Shown piece by piece: positions 24,531 to 37,300 of a DNA stretch of 64,000 bases; the first letter of the stretch is position 1, and the number at the start of each line of letters is the position of its first letter. The stretch covers positions 1,302,001-1,366,000 of the forward strand of contig NC_052122.1 of the NCBI RefSeq assembly GCF_012273895.1. Reading direction: 5' to 3'. Below the pieces are notes generated by a model that did no database searches, was not told the origin of the DNA, and saw nothing but the letters and a program-made list of their open reading frames with translations. The position numbers and the translations under genes were made by a program. Source of the stretch: Zerene cesonia. Its lineage: Eukaryota; Arthropoda; Insecta; Lepidoptera; Pieridae.

Positions 24531-24620
24531 GCATGTTAGATTGATATGTAACCGCCGTACGAGTGGAGCGAGCGAAGCGAGAGCGCCGCGGTAGTGGCCG
24601 GCGAGTAACAAAATCCAATT
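24531..24620. other. Short CpG-rich patch upstream of the tRNA-like element
   Basis: Contains GAGTGGAGCGAGCGAAGCGA and GCGCCGCGGTAGTGGCCGGC. It lies about 190 bases before the tRNA-like element at 24811 and might be the 5' part of the same dispersed repeat; this cannot be settled from one copy. Confidence 0.25.
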
Positions 24621-24810
24621 TAGGACGTTCACTATTCGAACATAAACCAGTGCGGATAAAAACAAAACGTCAATTAATTAATGTAATTTTTAAGCGATTT
24701 CTCTATTTAGAACTATTTGTAACAAAGGAGTTTATACACGTCTATTTCTAATTAGACTAACTTTAATTTTTAGTTTTTTTAGTAGAAGAAATTCGATTAC
24801 TGTGGCGGGA

Positions 24811-24882
24811 TCACGGGTGGCCGAGAGGCTAGGCGTTGCTACGGTTAGGCAAGAAACGCGGGTTCGAATCCCGCCCCGTGAT
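24811..24882 (+). tRNA. tRNA-like element, probably not a functional tRNA
   Basis: A full cloverleaf can be drawn: acceptor TCACGGG/CCCGTGA, D-stem GCC/GGC with a 9-base loop, anticodon stem TTGCT/GGCAA (one G-U pair), loop ACGGTTA, variable GAAAC, T-arm GCGGG-TTCGAAT-CCCGC. Box B is perfect. Position 33 is C rather than the near-invariant U; counted normally the anticodon would be GGT (Thr). Acceptor pairing extends two more pairs outward (GA with TC). No intron or CCA is encoded. A relative is at 11029-11103. It is most likely a tRNA-derived repeat or pseudogene, and a diverged real tRNA is the alternative. Confidence 0.45.
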
Positions 24883-24951
24883 CGAATTTTTTCTATTCTT
24901 TCAAAAAATTTATCATAGACTAACTTTGTAAAGGAAGTTTTCCGTTTGTTA

Positions 24952-24987
24952 TGTTACAGAAAAACCCGTTTAAGTTTTTCTGTGACA
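24952..24987. repeat. 14-bp hairpin with one G-U-type mismatch
   Basis: Left arm TGTTACAGAAAAAC (24952-24965) and right arm GTTTTTCTGTGACA (24974-24987) with an 8-base loop. Confidence 0.8.
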
Positions 24988-27900
24988 TAAACACTATGCT
25001 GATATTATAATCTAATGGCTAAATAACTTTTCTAGAAATAATGAAATTTTATAAATCCGTTAGAGCCGTATAACAAAAGCCCTGTAGTTGGATTACCAAC
25101 AATATAATAGCTGTATTCTTCGTATACGTGGAACTGTCGATGTCACACGATAGCCTTGATATAGGCGGCCACCAGATTGTTACTGGACAAAGGACTTGCG
25201 TTACCGATCGCATGTAGTAATCACGGCGTCATCTACATATGCATTGTATATTTTATTGAGTGTAACCTGCTGCCGCTGATAGAAAATTATGCGTCGTATA
25301 AAGGTCGTCTTTTGAAATCTCTATTGATAGCGTAATAAATATGAATTGGAAGTTCTGACGTTCCCGAGAAAGACACTTTAATTAACTATTTATGGTGTTT
25401 AATTCTTGAGCACCATTATCAATGACGGAGAATTCTAAATTGTTCTCGATAAATGTAACTACCTTAAATGTTTTCAAGCGATAGGCACTACTAATATAAA
25501 AAATGCCGGTAGCTACTACGTCTGTTTCTTCACGCCCAATCCGTTGGACCAATTGGACAGTTTGTCTCCTTTTTAATGCGTGAGCCGATTTTTATGCCTC
25601 TTTTAATGTAAGAGCTGGTGTGTGCCTGTGGTCTCCTTTAAATTTGGTCTTGTTTTAAAATTTTGAATGTGGTTTTGTTATAAAACAAACAAACCTAACA
25701 AGTTTAAAATTGATCTGAAAGTAAAGGATCACGCGAAGTAATTACGCAGATCATAAACCGGGAAGTGACCAAGAATGACAGATATAAACTACGGGTAAAA
25801 AAAAATCCAATTGCCCATATACCCCTTATTCCATTCTATAGCAGTGGTTTAACGGGGAAAATATTCCCGTAGACCCACAATGGGGTTATAGCTGGAACAC
25901 GGCTAATGCCACTTCCAGTAATTTACAGCTGACAATTCTATTTTAATTTATTTCACACAACGGAAAGACGAATGCTTTACCAGTCACTTCATTTGTTCAA
26001 TAATTATTTGATTTAATAATAGATGATTACAATGCACTGAAGAACAATGGTTATAAGAATAATAAATCGAACCGCTCGCTTGTGCTGATATTATAATCGC
26101 AAATTACTCTTTAAATTTACTTTTATAAGTCGTAGGTGCTTTTTCGCATATACGTAAATAAATGTACTTCAATTGAATAGCATGTAGTGAAACTGTTCGT
26201 TGAATATTGTTTTCTGAAGTGTGTAAAATACAGAATCGAGGAAATCCAGCTTAAGGACTGCATTGATGTCAGTTATCGTGCCAGGGCAAGCATGCGAATG
26301 TTCAACTACTATTAAATTTCCCTATAGGCATGCAGGTCAGTCTGTTTTTTGCACAATAATCGGATTTAAAGGCATTGCATATATATTTTGCAAATAAAAT
26401 CCTGGATAAATGTATACAAATACAAATACATTATAATAAGTAAATTTTTTTACAAAGAGAAATTGACAGTTCCACGGAAAAGTAATTTAAGGCTTTTCGA
26501 ATCCGTTCTCAGAAATTCTTATTTCATTTCACTCAGATTTCTATCCTTTTAAATTTTTAGCAACAAACATAAAAAAGCTTAATACTCTAAGTGACCTCGC
26601 AATATCAATAGAATAAAATATTGATTTTGGTAATACAATAGGTACTTATTTTATAGAATTATCCAGTATGAGTCGTGGTAGGGCTTCGAAGGGGCCTATA
26701 CAAAATTGGTGGTTGGTGGAACTATTCTGAATTATTATTTTTTTTACTTTTGGAATGTATGTCTTTCATCATTATTTTATTCATGAAGTGTCAAGTGCGT
26801 TTTCTGTCTGTACACATTACGTTTTAAGTATGTGAAGGTTGACAACTTACGGAGCAAGATGTTAGATGGATAAATTGTTTAATACACTCGATTGGGAGGA
26901 ATGTAGAACGAAAGACAATAAGTAAAATAAATCATTACTTCTGTAATCTGTTTCTACATCAAATTTGGTTGTCTGGAAGTAAACGCTATATAGCGAAAAC
27001 ACCGACGATTGTTTTAATGAATAATTAGATTAAGTTTTTTTGTAGTTTTGTTTTTGAGCAGAAAGTATAAATAAAAAAAATTAATAAAATATCAAAGCAT
27101 TAATGAGAAGTTATTCTGGTTCTATTCCAATTGAAAATAATAAATGTGATATATAAAAAGACACTTTTTTGTACGCAAACTGTACAGTCAGTACAGTATT
27201 TTTTATAGGAAGAAAATCGATCCTCGTGAAATTAATATTCTATAACCTAAGGTATACACGGTTACCAACATGACTATCTGTACATACCTTATGGGGCAGC
27301 CATTGAAATCTAAATCGTGGTATCAAAGCACTAAATTGAATATTTTGAGCTTATGCAATTCCGATATTTGTTTATTATTGTTTTTATGCAACAATCTGTA
27401 ATTAATCTTTGGAAAAGGAAAATTTCAGTCATAAATAGGAGAAAAACACAACAATGTAACTCGCGTTCTATTTATAAATTGCAATCAAAATTGGGATACA
27501 TCTGTCAGAATCAATCTGCTATCGTTGCTAGAAGCGGAAAGTACAATTATTCGATTGTAGAACATTTCCGAGGCATAAGCAATAAATTATCACTGGGCCC
27601 ACGCATCGATACCAATCGCATATATTACGATATATTCGTAGATCGGCGCTTCTGCTAGCGATATTAATGCATTATCTTTCTACGTCCCTTATCAACAATT
27701 TATATTTTGTTAAATAGTAGGTTTTAATATATTTCTGTGGTATAATACCTCACCATTTAACATGGGTTATTAAAAAAAAGACAAAAATTTGAATGATTTT
27801 TCAAAATTGTTAGTTTTCTATAGAGATACAATTTAATTTTATAAGCAGTTGGTTTGAAGAAATAACAACTAAACAATCTTAGTTTATCGAAAAGCAGAAA

Positions 27901-28880
27901 TATGTAACCTACTTTTAACTGCTTCAATGAAATTGTGAAATTGTTTAAGAGATGATATGGTTCACGACAAAAACTTTTTAATAAGCAATTTACCTTGACA
28001 AACTATAAATATATTCTTATTTAAAACAATATGAAAGGGTTACACAAGAGCATATCTATAAGGGATATAGATATAAGTAAAAGGTCAATTTCCAAAACAA
28101 TTTACTTCTATAATATAAGTAACTAACGATCTAATACTAATAATATAGTTAACTAACGATCAAGCGAATGCTCGGCGCTTACAGAGCAATTGTCACAGAA
28201 TGATCATTTATACTTCGTTGTATGTTGTGTTACATTTTGATTTAAAACTTTTATAACACAGCGTCGTATTTTACACGGAAAATTGTTACATCATTAGGCT
28301 AATGTTGCTTTTAAAATCAGATAATAACAATAAATCGAGAATGCGTGAGGAGCGGTTGGATTAAAATTTTAAATGTTTTTGTTCAAGTGATTGTTCTAGT
28401 CTAAACTCATCACAGACTACCACAGATCGTGACTCTAAAGAATTTCACGCACAATGTATAGAGGTCATACATAACCATAACCAATAATCTATTACATAGA
28501 CAAGGCTGCTCATAGCTGTTAGCTAAACAAAGGGATGTTAATTACGTGGTATTATCTTTAAGCCTTTTCAGTTTTAACATCGGGGGCGGAAGTCTCGATA
28601 TTAAACCGATACTATCTCTATTCTAATGCATAGTTCCACCTTCAATGAAGAAAATAATGGCGCTAAAGAATTTTTCGTCTCAATTTGTCACGAATACGTC
28701 AATAATCTTTATATATCATTAGAAGTAGCGACTTTAAGATACATTAATTATTTTTTTTAACTAAATCCAGCTATATACATATATGAACGTTAAATAAAAT
28801 ATACAGATATTTCGTGAAAAATGATTCCTTGCAAGAGTTTGTATTATGATTTTACATGGTCTATCGTTATAAAACCGCGT
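24988..28880. other. Intergenic or intronic, nothing firm
   Basis: AT-rich DNA. Near 25486-25570 the run CACTACTAATATAAAAAATG and what follows hint at a very decayed Helitron. The frame at 27353-27658 (101 codons) has no support beyond length. Confidence 0.35.
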
Positions 28881-28911
28881 AAGCGTCTAACACACCCTGT
28901 GTTAGACGCTT
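28881..28911. repeat. Perfect 14-bp hairpin
   Basis: AAGCGTCTAACACA (28881-28894), loop CCC, then its exact inverse (28898-28911). Confidence 0.9.
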
Positions 28912-29000
28912 GATTGACGTTGACTGTGAACCAGCGAGAAATCGACTAATTATAGGAATGCAAAACTGTTTCAAATACATTATAAAAACCCGGCCATCGT

Positions 29001-29150
29001 ATTGTGGTTAACTAAATGTTCAAGACGCGACATAGCTTTTCATCATTACCACAACGCGTTGTGACCGGTTTCATTCGAGCCTTACAACGACTTTCGTGAT
29101 CTGGATCTATTACTGTGACCCAATGCGTTTGTGAGCAATTTTATTGCTCA
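29001..29150. promoter_or_regulatory. Candidate cis-regulatory cluster
   Basis: Motif-like sites cluster in a CpG-containing, less AT-rich patch: TGTGGTT (29003-29009), ACCACA (29048-29053; the inverse of TGTGGT, Runt/Runx-type), ACCGGTTT (29064-29071, Grainyhead-type), and a 7-bp hairpin TGAGCAA/TTGCTCA at 29132-29150. Motif matches this short occur by chance, so this is weak evidence. Confidence 0.2.
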
Positions 29151-29434
29151 ATCAACATTTTCGGTTTTTGAGCGTAACATAATAAGATAACGAAAAAAGT
29201 TAAAACCAATTATACGGACTTTGAACATGTGAGATAGCCACGAGCGAGAGAGCCATGGTTCTTTAGTTTGTCTCGCCAGTATCGGCTGCTAGTGGACGCA
29301 GATGTTATAGACATTATGTGATATTTTTAGTTAAACCTTAATGTTGAATGTGTACTCTGTTAATAAAGTTATACTTCTTATGCTTTTTGAAAACACTTTG
29401 CATATTCATTTGCATATTTCAATTTTATGAAAGA

Positions 29435-29628
29435 CTAGCTGCGCTACGCGGATTCACGCGTATAAATCGAATATCGGGATAAAAAGTAGCCTTTATGTTA
29501 TTCCACTTGTCCAGCCATCTATGTACTAAATTTCATCACAAACGATTCAGTAATTTTTGCGTGAAAGAGCAACAAACACACACACATACACATCCTTACA
29601 AACTTTCGCATTTATAACATTGATAGGA
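29435..29628 (-). mobile_element. Non-autonomous Helitron, family I (diverged)
   Basis: CTAG at 29435-29438 is followed by CTGCGCTACGCGGATTCACG, a partly decayed 3' hairpin. The TG/CA-rich run and TTTGCGTGAAAGAGCAAC block are present, and the 5' end is at 29628 (complement TCCTATCAATGTTATAAATG). It is flanked by A and T. Confidence 0.7.
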
Positions 29629-30279
29629 TGTAATTTAAAAGATTATTGTAGTACTATTTTATTGCTATCTTGATATTCCCATACTTGAGATTAAAACTTG
29701 AATTAAAATTGTAAGATTCAAGAGTTTTTTTTTTTTTTTTAATAAATCTATTCCGTTCGCATCTCTATGGAGTCTTCCACAGTCAAGACAGGACATAATA
29801 GTGTAAAATTTGCAAAAGCGTGTTTTAGCTTTTGCACATTTTACACTTGAAGTAAATTCGAAGCGTCGTCTTTTAAAAGAACATACCTTTAAGCCAGAAA
29901 TATGCGGTTCGTCGTCCTTAGTTTATCGTTGTAGAATTCTTCCGAGTGTGTTTCGTATGTTCATAGCATAGTTCCTACTTCCTAAACTCACTTTACTTTG
30001 CATTCTTTTAGTTTGATCTTACTTGCGTCAAAGGGAATCTGGGTGAGGCTTTTAATATTCCATATACAAATGCGAATGAACTATTTTAGAAAAATACATA
30101 TGTCTGGTAATATAAGTGGAAATTAGATGATCATGGTATGTTTGAAATATACAAACGCCCCGACTCAGCCTGAGTATAAGTCTTAAATTTATCTTAATTC
30201 GGCAGGAGACAAATGAAAATCATAAAAATTTCGATGGGCTGTATTTCATAAAAATTTTATTTATGTAATCGTCGGCATT
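29629..30279. other. Intergenic; poly-T tract and one hairpin
   Basis: A run of 16 T at 29725-29740 and the hairpin at 29801-29846. Nothing else was recognised. Confidence 0.4.
29801..29846. repeat. 19-bp hairpin with one mismatch
   Basis: Left arm 29801-29819 (GTGTAAAATTTGCAAAAGC), right arm 29828-29846, loop of 8 bases. One position is mismatched. Confidence 0.85.
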
Positions 30280-30345
30280 GAAGCACGTGATGGTAAGCGC
30301 AACCAGCGCCCATGAACATTTGTAGAGGCGTAAGTTCATTTGCAG
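30280..30345 (-). repeat. Fragment of the 11.5 kb repeat family, opposite orientation
   Basis: GTGATGGTAAGCGCAACCAG then CGCCCATGAACATTTGTAGA is the inverse of the 3' end of the element at 11508-11770 (CATGGGCAGTGATGATCG, TTACCATCAGG). Similar moth/butterfly sequences are common from memory. Confidence 0.45.
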
Positions 30346-32478
30346 ACCTTACGTTTCTCGACCGCCGCCCTTAAATTTAAATTTGAACTGCTACTGATCC
30401 CCCTTATTCATCCCATCAATTAAATTGCATTCTCTAAGAAACGCAACCCGTAATGTAACCTAAATGCACTAATGTGTATGTAAGTATATATTATTATATA
30501 TGTATTTATATATCATTTAACATTTATTATCTTCATCATAATTTACTCCGCTACCTATTTGGGTACAAGTACGCGTTTTTTAATTTAATAAAACTAATAA
30601 AATAACACTCAAAATTATTTTTATTCATAATTTCCAATAGTTAAATAGAGTCATTGGTTCGGAAATCAAATTCTATACAAAAATATCGAAAAACAACACA
30701 GTATAGTCACTTATGAACCTGGATAGAATCGTAATATACATATAGTGTACAATGTACTTCTCTACATTGTATTCATTTACTAATTATCTTTATGAAAATG
30801 CCTAGGCGGTGCATCTACTATTTAAAAAATGAAATATGTAACCACATTTTTAATAAAATGGACTTCGTAGATACGTAACCGTGATTGCGTTAATTGCGGC
30901 AAGAAATATAAAGCGCCGTAGAAGCTCGTAGCTAGAAATACTACGTTGAGCTACGGCGTAGATGCGACGTTGGCATTATTTACACACAATAGCTATGAGC
31001 TGAATTAATATTAGTATTACAGCCCTGTAATAGATTTAGCTACGAGACGGTTTGTCGATAATAATTAACAGTATTAATATTATTTACTATGTACACTTAT
31101 TTTTTAAACATTGTTTCTTTTAGGCATTGGTTAATTTAGGTTATATGAAAAAGTATTTAACCATTTACAAATGTAATTCCATATTTTTAAAGAAAGTTAT
31201 TAGAATGAATGTTATAATAAATGGCAATGGATTATCTACCGTTATAGTTTGTTGATACGTATATTGTTTTGTATTACACTTGGATTGCTTGGTACATTGA
31301 ATATATAATATGATATTATGTAATTATTAATTTTGATATTGAAACGGATTAAATGTTAACGTATTGAAACGTAATATGTATTTTCAAATGGATATTAACC
31401 TCCTTGCACACGACGTCGCTTCGTAAGAACAGAGCAAAACGAACACGTACACTTTTATACAGGTCCGGATACGAGGCTGTGTTGCAGCGTGCCTAGGAGA
31501 CGTGTTGTGTTTTTGCGATAGTCGTATTGTATAGGGGTAATGTTTCATAGTACCGTTTTCAATATCATTGTTTCATTTACTAACAATTGCTTAAAAATAT
31601 AGCGGCTATATTATTTCACGTGCAGGTATAAGCAATATATTCTTCATGAACGAAAAAGTTATTAATTATGAGCGATGTATGATTGGAGACAGTGAGCACG
31701 TCACTTTTTACTTCTTACATAATTCAACTATGGAAAATACTCTTGATCTGAATAAATAAAATCACCTAAACCCTCAAAAACATCTGGTGCTGCTGACGCG
31801 GTGATTCAAACTGAGATTTTACAAAAATGTACGTTTAGAGGACGATTCGTGTGTAGGATACCTGTCGGTCTGATACGCATTGCGTCTTAACGACGTTTAT
31901 ATTATATGTATGTTGTCCTATAAATTACAATTATTCTTACGAACAGTACGAGTAAGTAAGCCAGTATAATGTGATATACCATTTCTCTTGATAAGGCAGA
32001 GGCATCGAACATGGACATAGATAAGGTGAACTTAACACCAGTTTTATATTTAGAATCAGTCACCAAGGCGTCTTACAGTAGTACGAATCCAGCGTGGAAA
32101 AAATACAGAGTTATATATACTTATTACATTAGCTTATAGTCGACACCTAGCAGCATTACTTATCCACACCTGAATTAGCCCTGCTTTAAGACACCACTGT
32201 GCTGTATCAGATAATTCCTTGTAAGATCGAATTAAGTATTTCTCTAATTTTCTTTAGTATAGAATAATATAAGCATCGCTTATACTGAAATTGGTTACTT
32301 TATATAGTTTTTGAATTGATATTTATTTGCGAGCTCAACAACCAGAAATCGATTTAAGTAGATAAGATACTATAAATATCACCAAATAGCCGCAAAATTG
32401 AGCTGGATCGAAAATTTAGGTTGTGGCCGAGGCGCGCTTCGAAGGTGATTAATTATGAAATTATCCACATCATATTGA
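30346..32478. other. Intergenic or intronic, nothing recognised
   Basis: AT-rich DNA. A patch at 31399-31530 is less AT-rich with CpG (ACACGACGTCGCTTCGTAAG) but shows no gene structure I can defend. Confidence 0.4.
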
Positions 32479-32540
32479 CCGCCCTCGTAGTCTAGTGGTT
32501 CCTGGTTTGCTCTCTTGTATGTCGTGGAGATTTTTCCACG
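32479..32540 (+). repeat. tRNA-derived SINE head (box A only)
   Basis: CCGCCCTCGTAGTCTAGTGG at 32479-32498 is a good tRNA box A, like that of lepidopteran tRNA-derived SINEs. The following part (CCTGGTTTGCTCTCTTGTAT) fits the spacer, but box B is lost. The copy is decayed. Confidence 0.4.
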
Positions 32541-33860
32541 TCGATGTTACTAGGAGTCTAAACACGTTCTGAGCAAATATATTCTGTTCACAAATTGTCT
32601 CTCATGTTGTTCTTATACCAATTGTTGCTTACTAAAGTCGATTCATACTATATTTTTAATGTTAAACAGGTGAACAACGGATTCCAGATACGTGCATGCA
32701 AATAAGTCATATGTGAACTGAGAATTACTCGTAGGAAATTATAAAGAAGATGATTAGACCTGTTACATCACCAGATACTAACAAACGGCCGAGGGCAATG
32801 ATATGTCAGGTTCGATATTTTTGGCGTCAGTGTTTGTCTACCTATGCAATATATATAAAAAGGTAAATAAAAGGCAAAATTTCGGGAGGTAATTGCATAG
32901 CGATCGCAAGAAAAATGGTCAAAATGGATCGTAGAAAAATCTCCCACGTTTCATGAAAACGCCTATTATTTTGCCAACGGCAAAACTCTCAAACAAGCCC
33001 TGAGAGCAAATACTAAATGAATGAAATGAAAATAGGTTTATTGGTGTGATCTTTCGCAGTTATGCTCTGTAACAGTGAGGCTTAATTACGTGCGTTAATC
33101 GTTTTACTCGAAGCTGTTGATTGCACTTTACACGGTTTTAAACGATCCTTTTATGTTGGAGAAAATAATTTCGTTGCCAAATATAAACCCGATAAAACAT
33201 TTTAATCCAATACGTATGGTAAAAATATCATAGATGCAATTATTGTATATAATTATAGATCGCAATTACATATTTATAATTAATTATACATCGCAATTTT
33301 AATTTTCGCAAACATTTATTTTGTTATTATTGAACCTCCTATCGTCTGCAAATAACCAATTAGTTCAATTAGTTTACAAACTATAAACTAAGTCAGTGCA
33401 GTACGAAGCGTATTTTTGTCAGTACCAAAATAAACTTAATCTAAGCGTAACTGTTTAACCAAATACTATACTAAGCTATATTTGATTCACATTCAACTGT
33501 TTGCTCTGAATCTACAGAGATTCTGAGTACAAGGTTCTCAACTGTATCCACATTATACTTTTTATATATGTTGCTAAGTTAAGTAAAAACAATTAGAATG
33601 CGTAAGTATAAAAATAAATTAAAGAAACTTGTATTTCTTCAAATATAGAAAACTTCTAATATTAGTATATATTCATAGTACGGAAAATTAAATCTACTCC
33701 TTATTGTAAAATATAATTACAGATATTAGTAAAAAGCAGAGCAAAAGCTTGGAACTAAATCGACCTTACACTTTTGCTCGCGCTTTATGAATCTCATTTC
33801 CAGTTCTGTCTTTAGTGTCATGCTATCGTTATTGTAATTTTATTTCCTTAATTGTATTTA
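32541..33860. other. Intergenic or intronic, nothing recognised
   Basis: AT-rich DNA. TATCGCAATT-like motifs repeat imperfectly around 33230-33300. Confidence 0.4.
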
Positions 33861-34029
33861 CGTCAGCGGGCTCAGAGGTCTTATTCTGGTTTAAACAAAT
33901 CGATCGTAGAAGTTGGCGCGTTGCGGGATTTATATGAATACCAGCGATACACTCAGGTGGCATCGTAAGTGAATCAGTGGCACATGGTCATCGATCGAGG
34001 AGACAGCGAGAATAATGACAGATGAATTG

Positions 34030-34340
34030 TTTAGTGGTTCCTTATATTTTGGCAATGTGCGCGATGGGCGGGCGCGGCGCGGTGTTCAGCGAGGGTTGAT
34101 GGTGCGGCGCGCGCGGGGTCGATAAGTAGTGTGAAGCGTTTAGTCGAAGTGGCTAGTCGCACGTTCGACGCCAGCTCGCTCGTACGTAAGCGACGCGCGT
34201 TCCGAACTCTGCCGCGAATATTATATTGCACATCGGTGATAAGTTTTCGTCCGCAGAAAAATGCAAAAGTAAGTTTTAGATTTAAGAATAATTATAAGGG
34301 TCTCGTCACTGCTCAGCTGAACGTTAAGAAGGTGAGATCG
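34030..34340 (+). promoter_or_regulatory. Candidate promoter and first exon (CpG-rich)
   Basis: A sharply bounded CpG-rich block (GATGGGCGGGCGCGGCGCGG near 34062; GTGCGGCGCGCGCGGGGTCG near 34101) with AT-rich DNA on both sides. It ends in ATGCAAAA|GTAAGT (34261-34274), a near-ideal donor (GT at 34269) eight bases into a possible start codon. A second donor-like site, AAG|GTGAGA, lies at about 34330. This suits a 5' UTR or first coding exon of a plus-strand gene whose other exons lie beyond a long intron, perhaps outside the window. No TATA box is evident. The frame at 34131-34397 lacks an ATG and is not proposed. CpG enrichment could also mark an enhancer or non-coding RNA promoter. Confidence 0.4.
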
Positions 34341-34399
34341 CTCGGAGGATCACCCAGTTTGGGCTACTTTTACTTTCTTCGACAAAGGCGTAAGTAAAA

Positions 34400-37300
34400 G
34401 GAGGGGGAGGCGATGTTAAATAAATTTAAGCCTACGGTATGTTAAGTCTTGATTTCGATTAAAAGTACGTTATTTTACTTAGTTAGCAGCACCTTGCCGC
34501 ATGTTTACAGAATGTATGCGGATAACAATGAGGAATTTCAATGCCAACTTTCACTGTTATAGGTCATGTTTATAATTGTTTTTATTTTATTCTACGAGTT
34601 TTTTGAAGATTATACTGTACCTTATTTGAATTTTATTATTTATATTAAATACTTGCCATTCAATTAAGATAATTCAAAAATAAATTCAATCGAGGCGATT
34701 ATCAATAATTTAATATAAAATACAGTAATTTTAACAAATAATAAATTAAAGTTTGCTATGCCTTTCAACAAGAAAAGTGACCATGTCAGAAATATTTACG
34801 TACCTAAATAAATAATACTAAATAAACAACAACACATTGTAAGTTATTTCATATTCAACAAGAAAAGAATCAACAGCAACAATGACTTGTTGCGACTCAC
34901 AAACTTTGCTAGTATCAACAATGATACTATTGTCTAAATCATTTCTGGGGTTATGAGTTTCAGTAAGAGAAAGGGAAGCCTCGCAGGACAGTTTTATGAC
35001 TCTTTGTCTTGAAGAGCTTTTCTTTGAAAGTTTTAACCATGTTTTAACAATCCAATTCCATACAACGGACATCTGATAAATAGGATTTTATTTCTTGAAA
35101 ATAGCATCTCACAATAATATATACTACTTTCAAAATATTTCATATATACGACTTTAAACATAAGTACAACTATTCTAAATTTTCTTTATGAGCATTTACA
35201 GTAAAAATAGCGTTCAAAACATAATCATAATTTTACTTCTGGTAACATCGTGTACCATTTACGCGTAAAATAATAAACTGAAATCATTTAATTGCGCAGC
35301 ATTTTAAGAAATTTGTAGTGTGGTTTTCAAAATGAGAGTCATCTATTTATAACCTGTGCTTTAGGAAATATTTAAACAAACTAATAAGATCATGAACAAA
35401 TTAACTCTTTAAAAATAAACGACTTCGTTGCGAATTTGTAATGCGTTATATTTTATTTTGTAATACCAACGCGAATCGAAAATGAAATAATGGTCGATCC
35501 ATACAAGACGTGGAACTTAGATCCTGTAGTCCCTTAATTATTAATCAGGGGTAGCGAAGCCCTGTACTATCCCAAAATCTATGCATTTTCCTAGCACACC
35601 CTTTAAAAACCACGACAATTTAAGGTTTGGACGTCTTCATAAGATTTTGTATTCATGTTTAGGTGTTTAAATAATAAAAAAATATTCAAATGACAATAAT
35701 AATTAAATTTTACAATTTCAGTTGAAAACTCATGATTAGATAAATCAGCAATTCTTTCTTGTTTTGATATAATTAATTATTCTTAAAAAAAAAACGTATT
35801 TTAGGAAATACAATATGTTTTGTTTTTAGCTCCATAAATTTTTATGCTTGATACTATTGTTTACTTTAGTTAGATGTCTAAAAATTTTTAGATCACATCT
35901 CTTAGCTTTGAACTAAATGTAGATATTTGCTAGTAATTTACTAGTTAGTAGTATTATTTGAGATGATTGATTAATATTTTCCTCCGGCTTCTGTTGTATG
36001 GGACTAAATTTTATCCTAATATGTGTGCAATTCATTTGTATGAAGCATTTCTTTAGTAATGTAGATGCATCGTGTGATGTTAGGGTAAATAATCGCATTT
36101 CTATTATAAGTCGATACCTTAGTGTATAAATAGTCTTGTATGGAAAATGCATCATTAATTTTATGTTCCGTTCAATAGTTCGGAATTGGATTTAGAAGCT
36201 TATCAGTGATAATGCAAACAGAGCAAGAGAATTGCAGAACCAAGCGATCAGACAATGTCATTTATTTATTGTGAGCTTTCTCTAGATAGCTATTATGTAG
36301 GCACTATAACGGCGCTTTGCTGCGTGAAATTTCTAATAAATCTCATTTTCATTGTTTTATTCTTGTTTTATTAATTGCCGTTGAAACTATTTCTAAGTCA
36401 AAGTTTAGTACATATATATCTAACTAAGAGATAAGTGTACTAAATATGTCCTACTTCAAATATTCAATATTGGAAGGTTATTTTTATATTTTTTTATACA
36501 CTTATATTATTTTTATATTTTCCATTGTGACTCATATAAGATCATTGGTATATGATAAACCGGTAAATGTTTTTTAAGATTTTGATAAATCTCGTAAATA
36601 TATCGGATATAGATAGATAAAATGTTCATTCTTAAACTACATGTTCTATTATTAACTTTATTGAACATCTTCAATCAAAGCTATGTTTATCTATGCGTCT
36701 CAAATTCGTGTCGATTACCTTACGCTTAGCTGAATTTCAACCTATATACGATCGGATATTACTACGAATATAGCCACAAATCGGAACTGCAAGTTGAGGA
36801 ATTTAATCGTAATGAATACGAAGCTTAACACCTAAGATTATATCAACCGTGTTTCATTTAAACAGTATATCTATAAATAAGAATAAAGAAATAAAATTTC
36901 TTTATCTGTTTCAAAAATGTTACATTATTTAGTTGTAGATGCTGCGTTGAACCCCACACTGTCATATAGAACTATAAATATTAAATACTCTATGGCTATT
37001 AACAAATCGGTTGTCTTGACTGAATAGAACTATATAAAAATAGTAAGGGCGACATTTTTTTAGCAATGTCGTCTTTAGGAGGGCAAATAGGGTAAAATTA
37101 ATTATCACGGGTCTCGGGTGAACCGGGGGCGGTCGACTAGCAATAATCAACATTTCTTAATAACTTACTACGGTTTAATCAATAATGTAAACGAAATAAA
37201 TGCCTATTACCAATTAAGTAAGAAAAATGAACCAATAAATTAAATTTTCCTTCATGAATGTTTAAATCATCAAGAAGTTTGATGAAACTTAATACATATT

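Noticed and set aside
24811..24882. Functional tRNA-Thr (anticodon GGT)
   Set aside because: C at position 33, extended acceptor pairing, and a related degenerate copy at 11.0 kb favour a repeat or pseudogene; kept as tRNA-like only.
25486..25600. Helitron copy
   Set aside because: Only the CTACTAATATAAAAAATG start and a loose body match; no 3' end could be placed.
29132..29150. Bacterial-type terminator hairpin
   Set aside because: The window is eukaryotic; a 7-bp stem with a short loop has no such role here.
34131..34397. 88-codon frame in the CpG island
   Set aside because: It has no ATG and crosses two good splice donors; promoter or first-exon sequence is a better reading.
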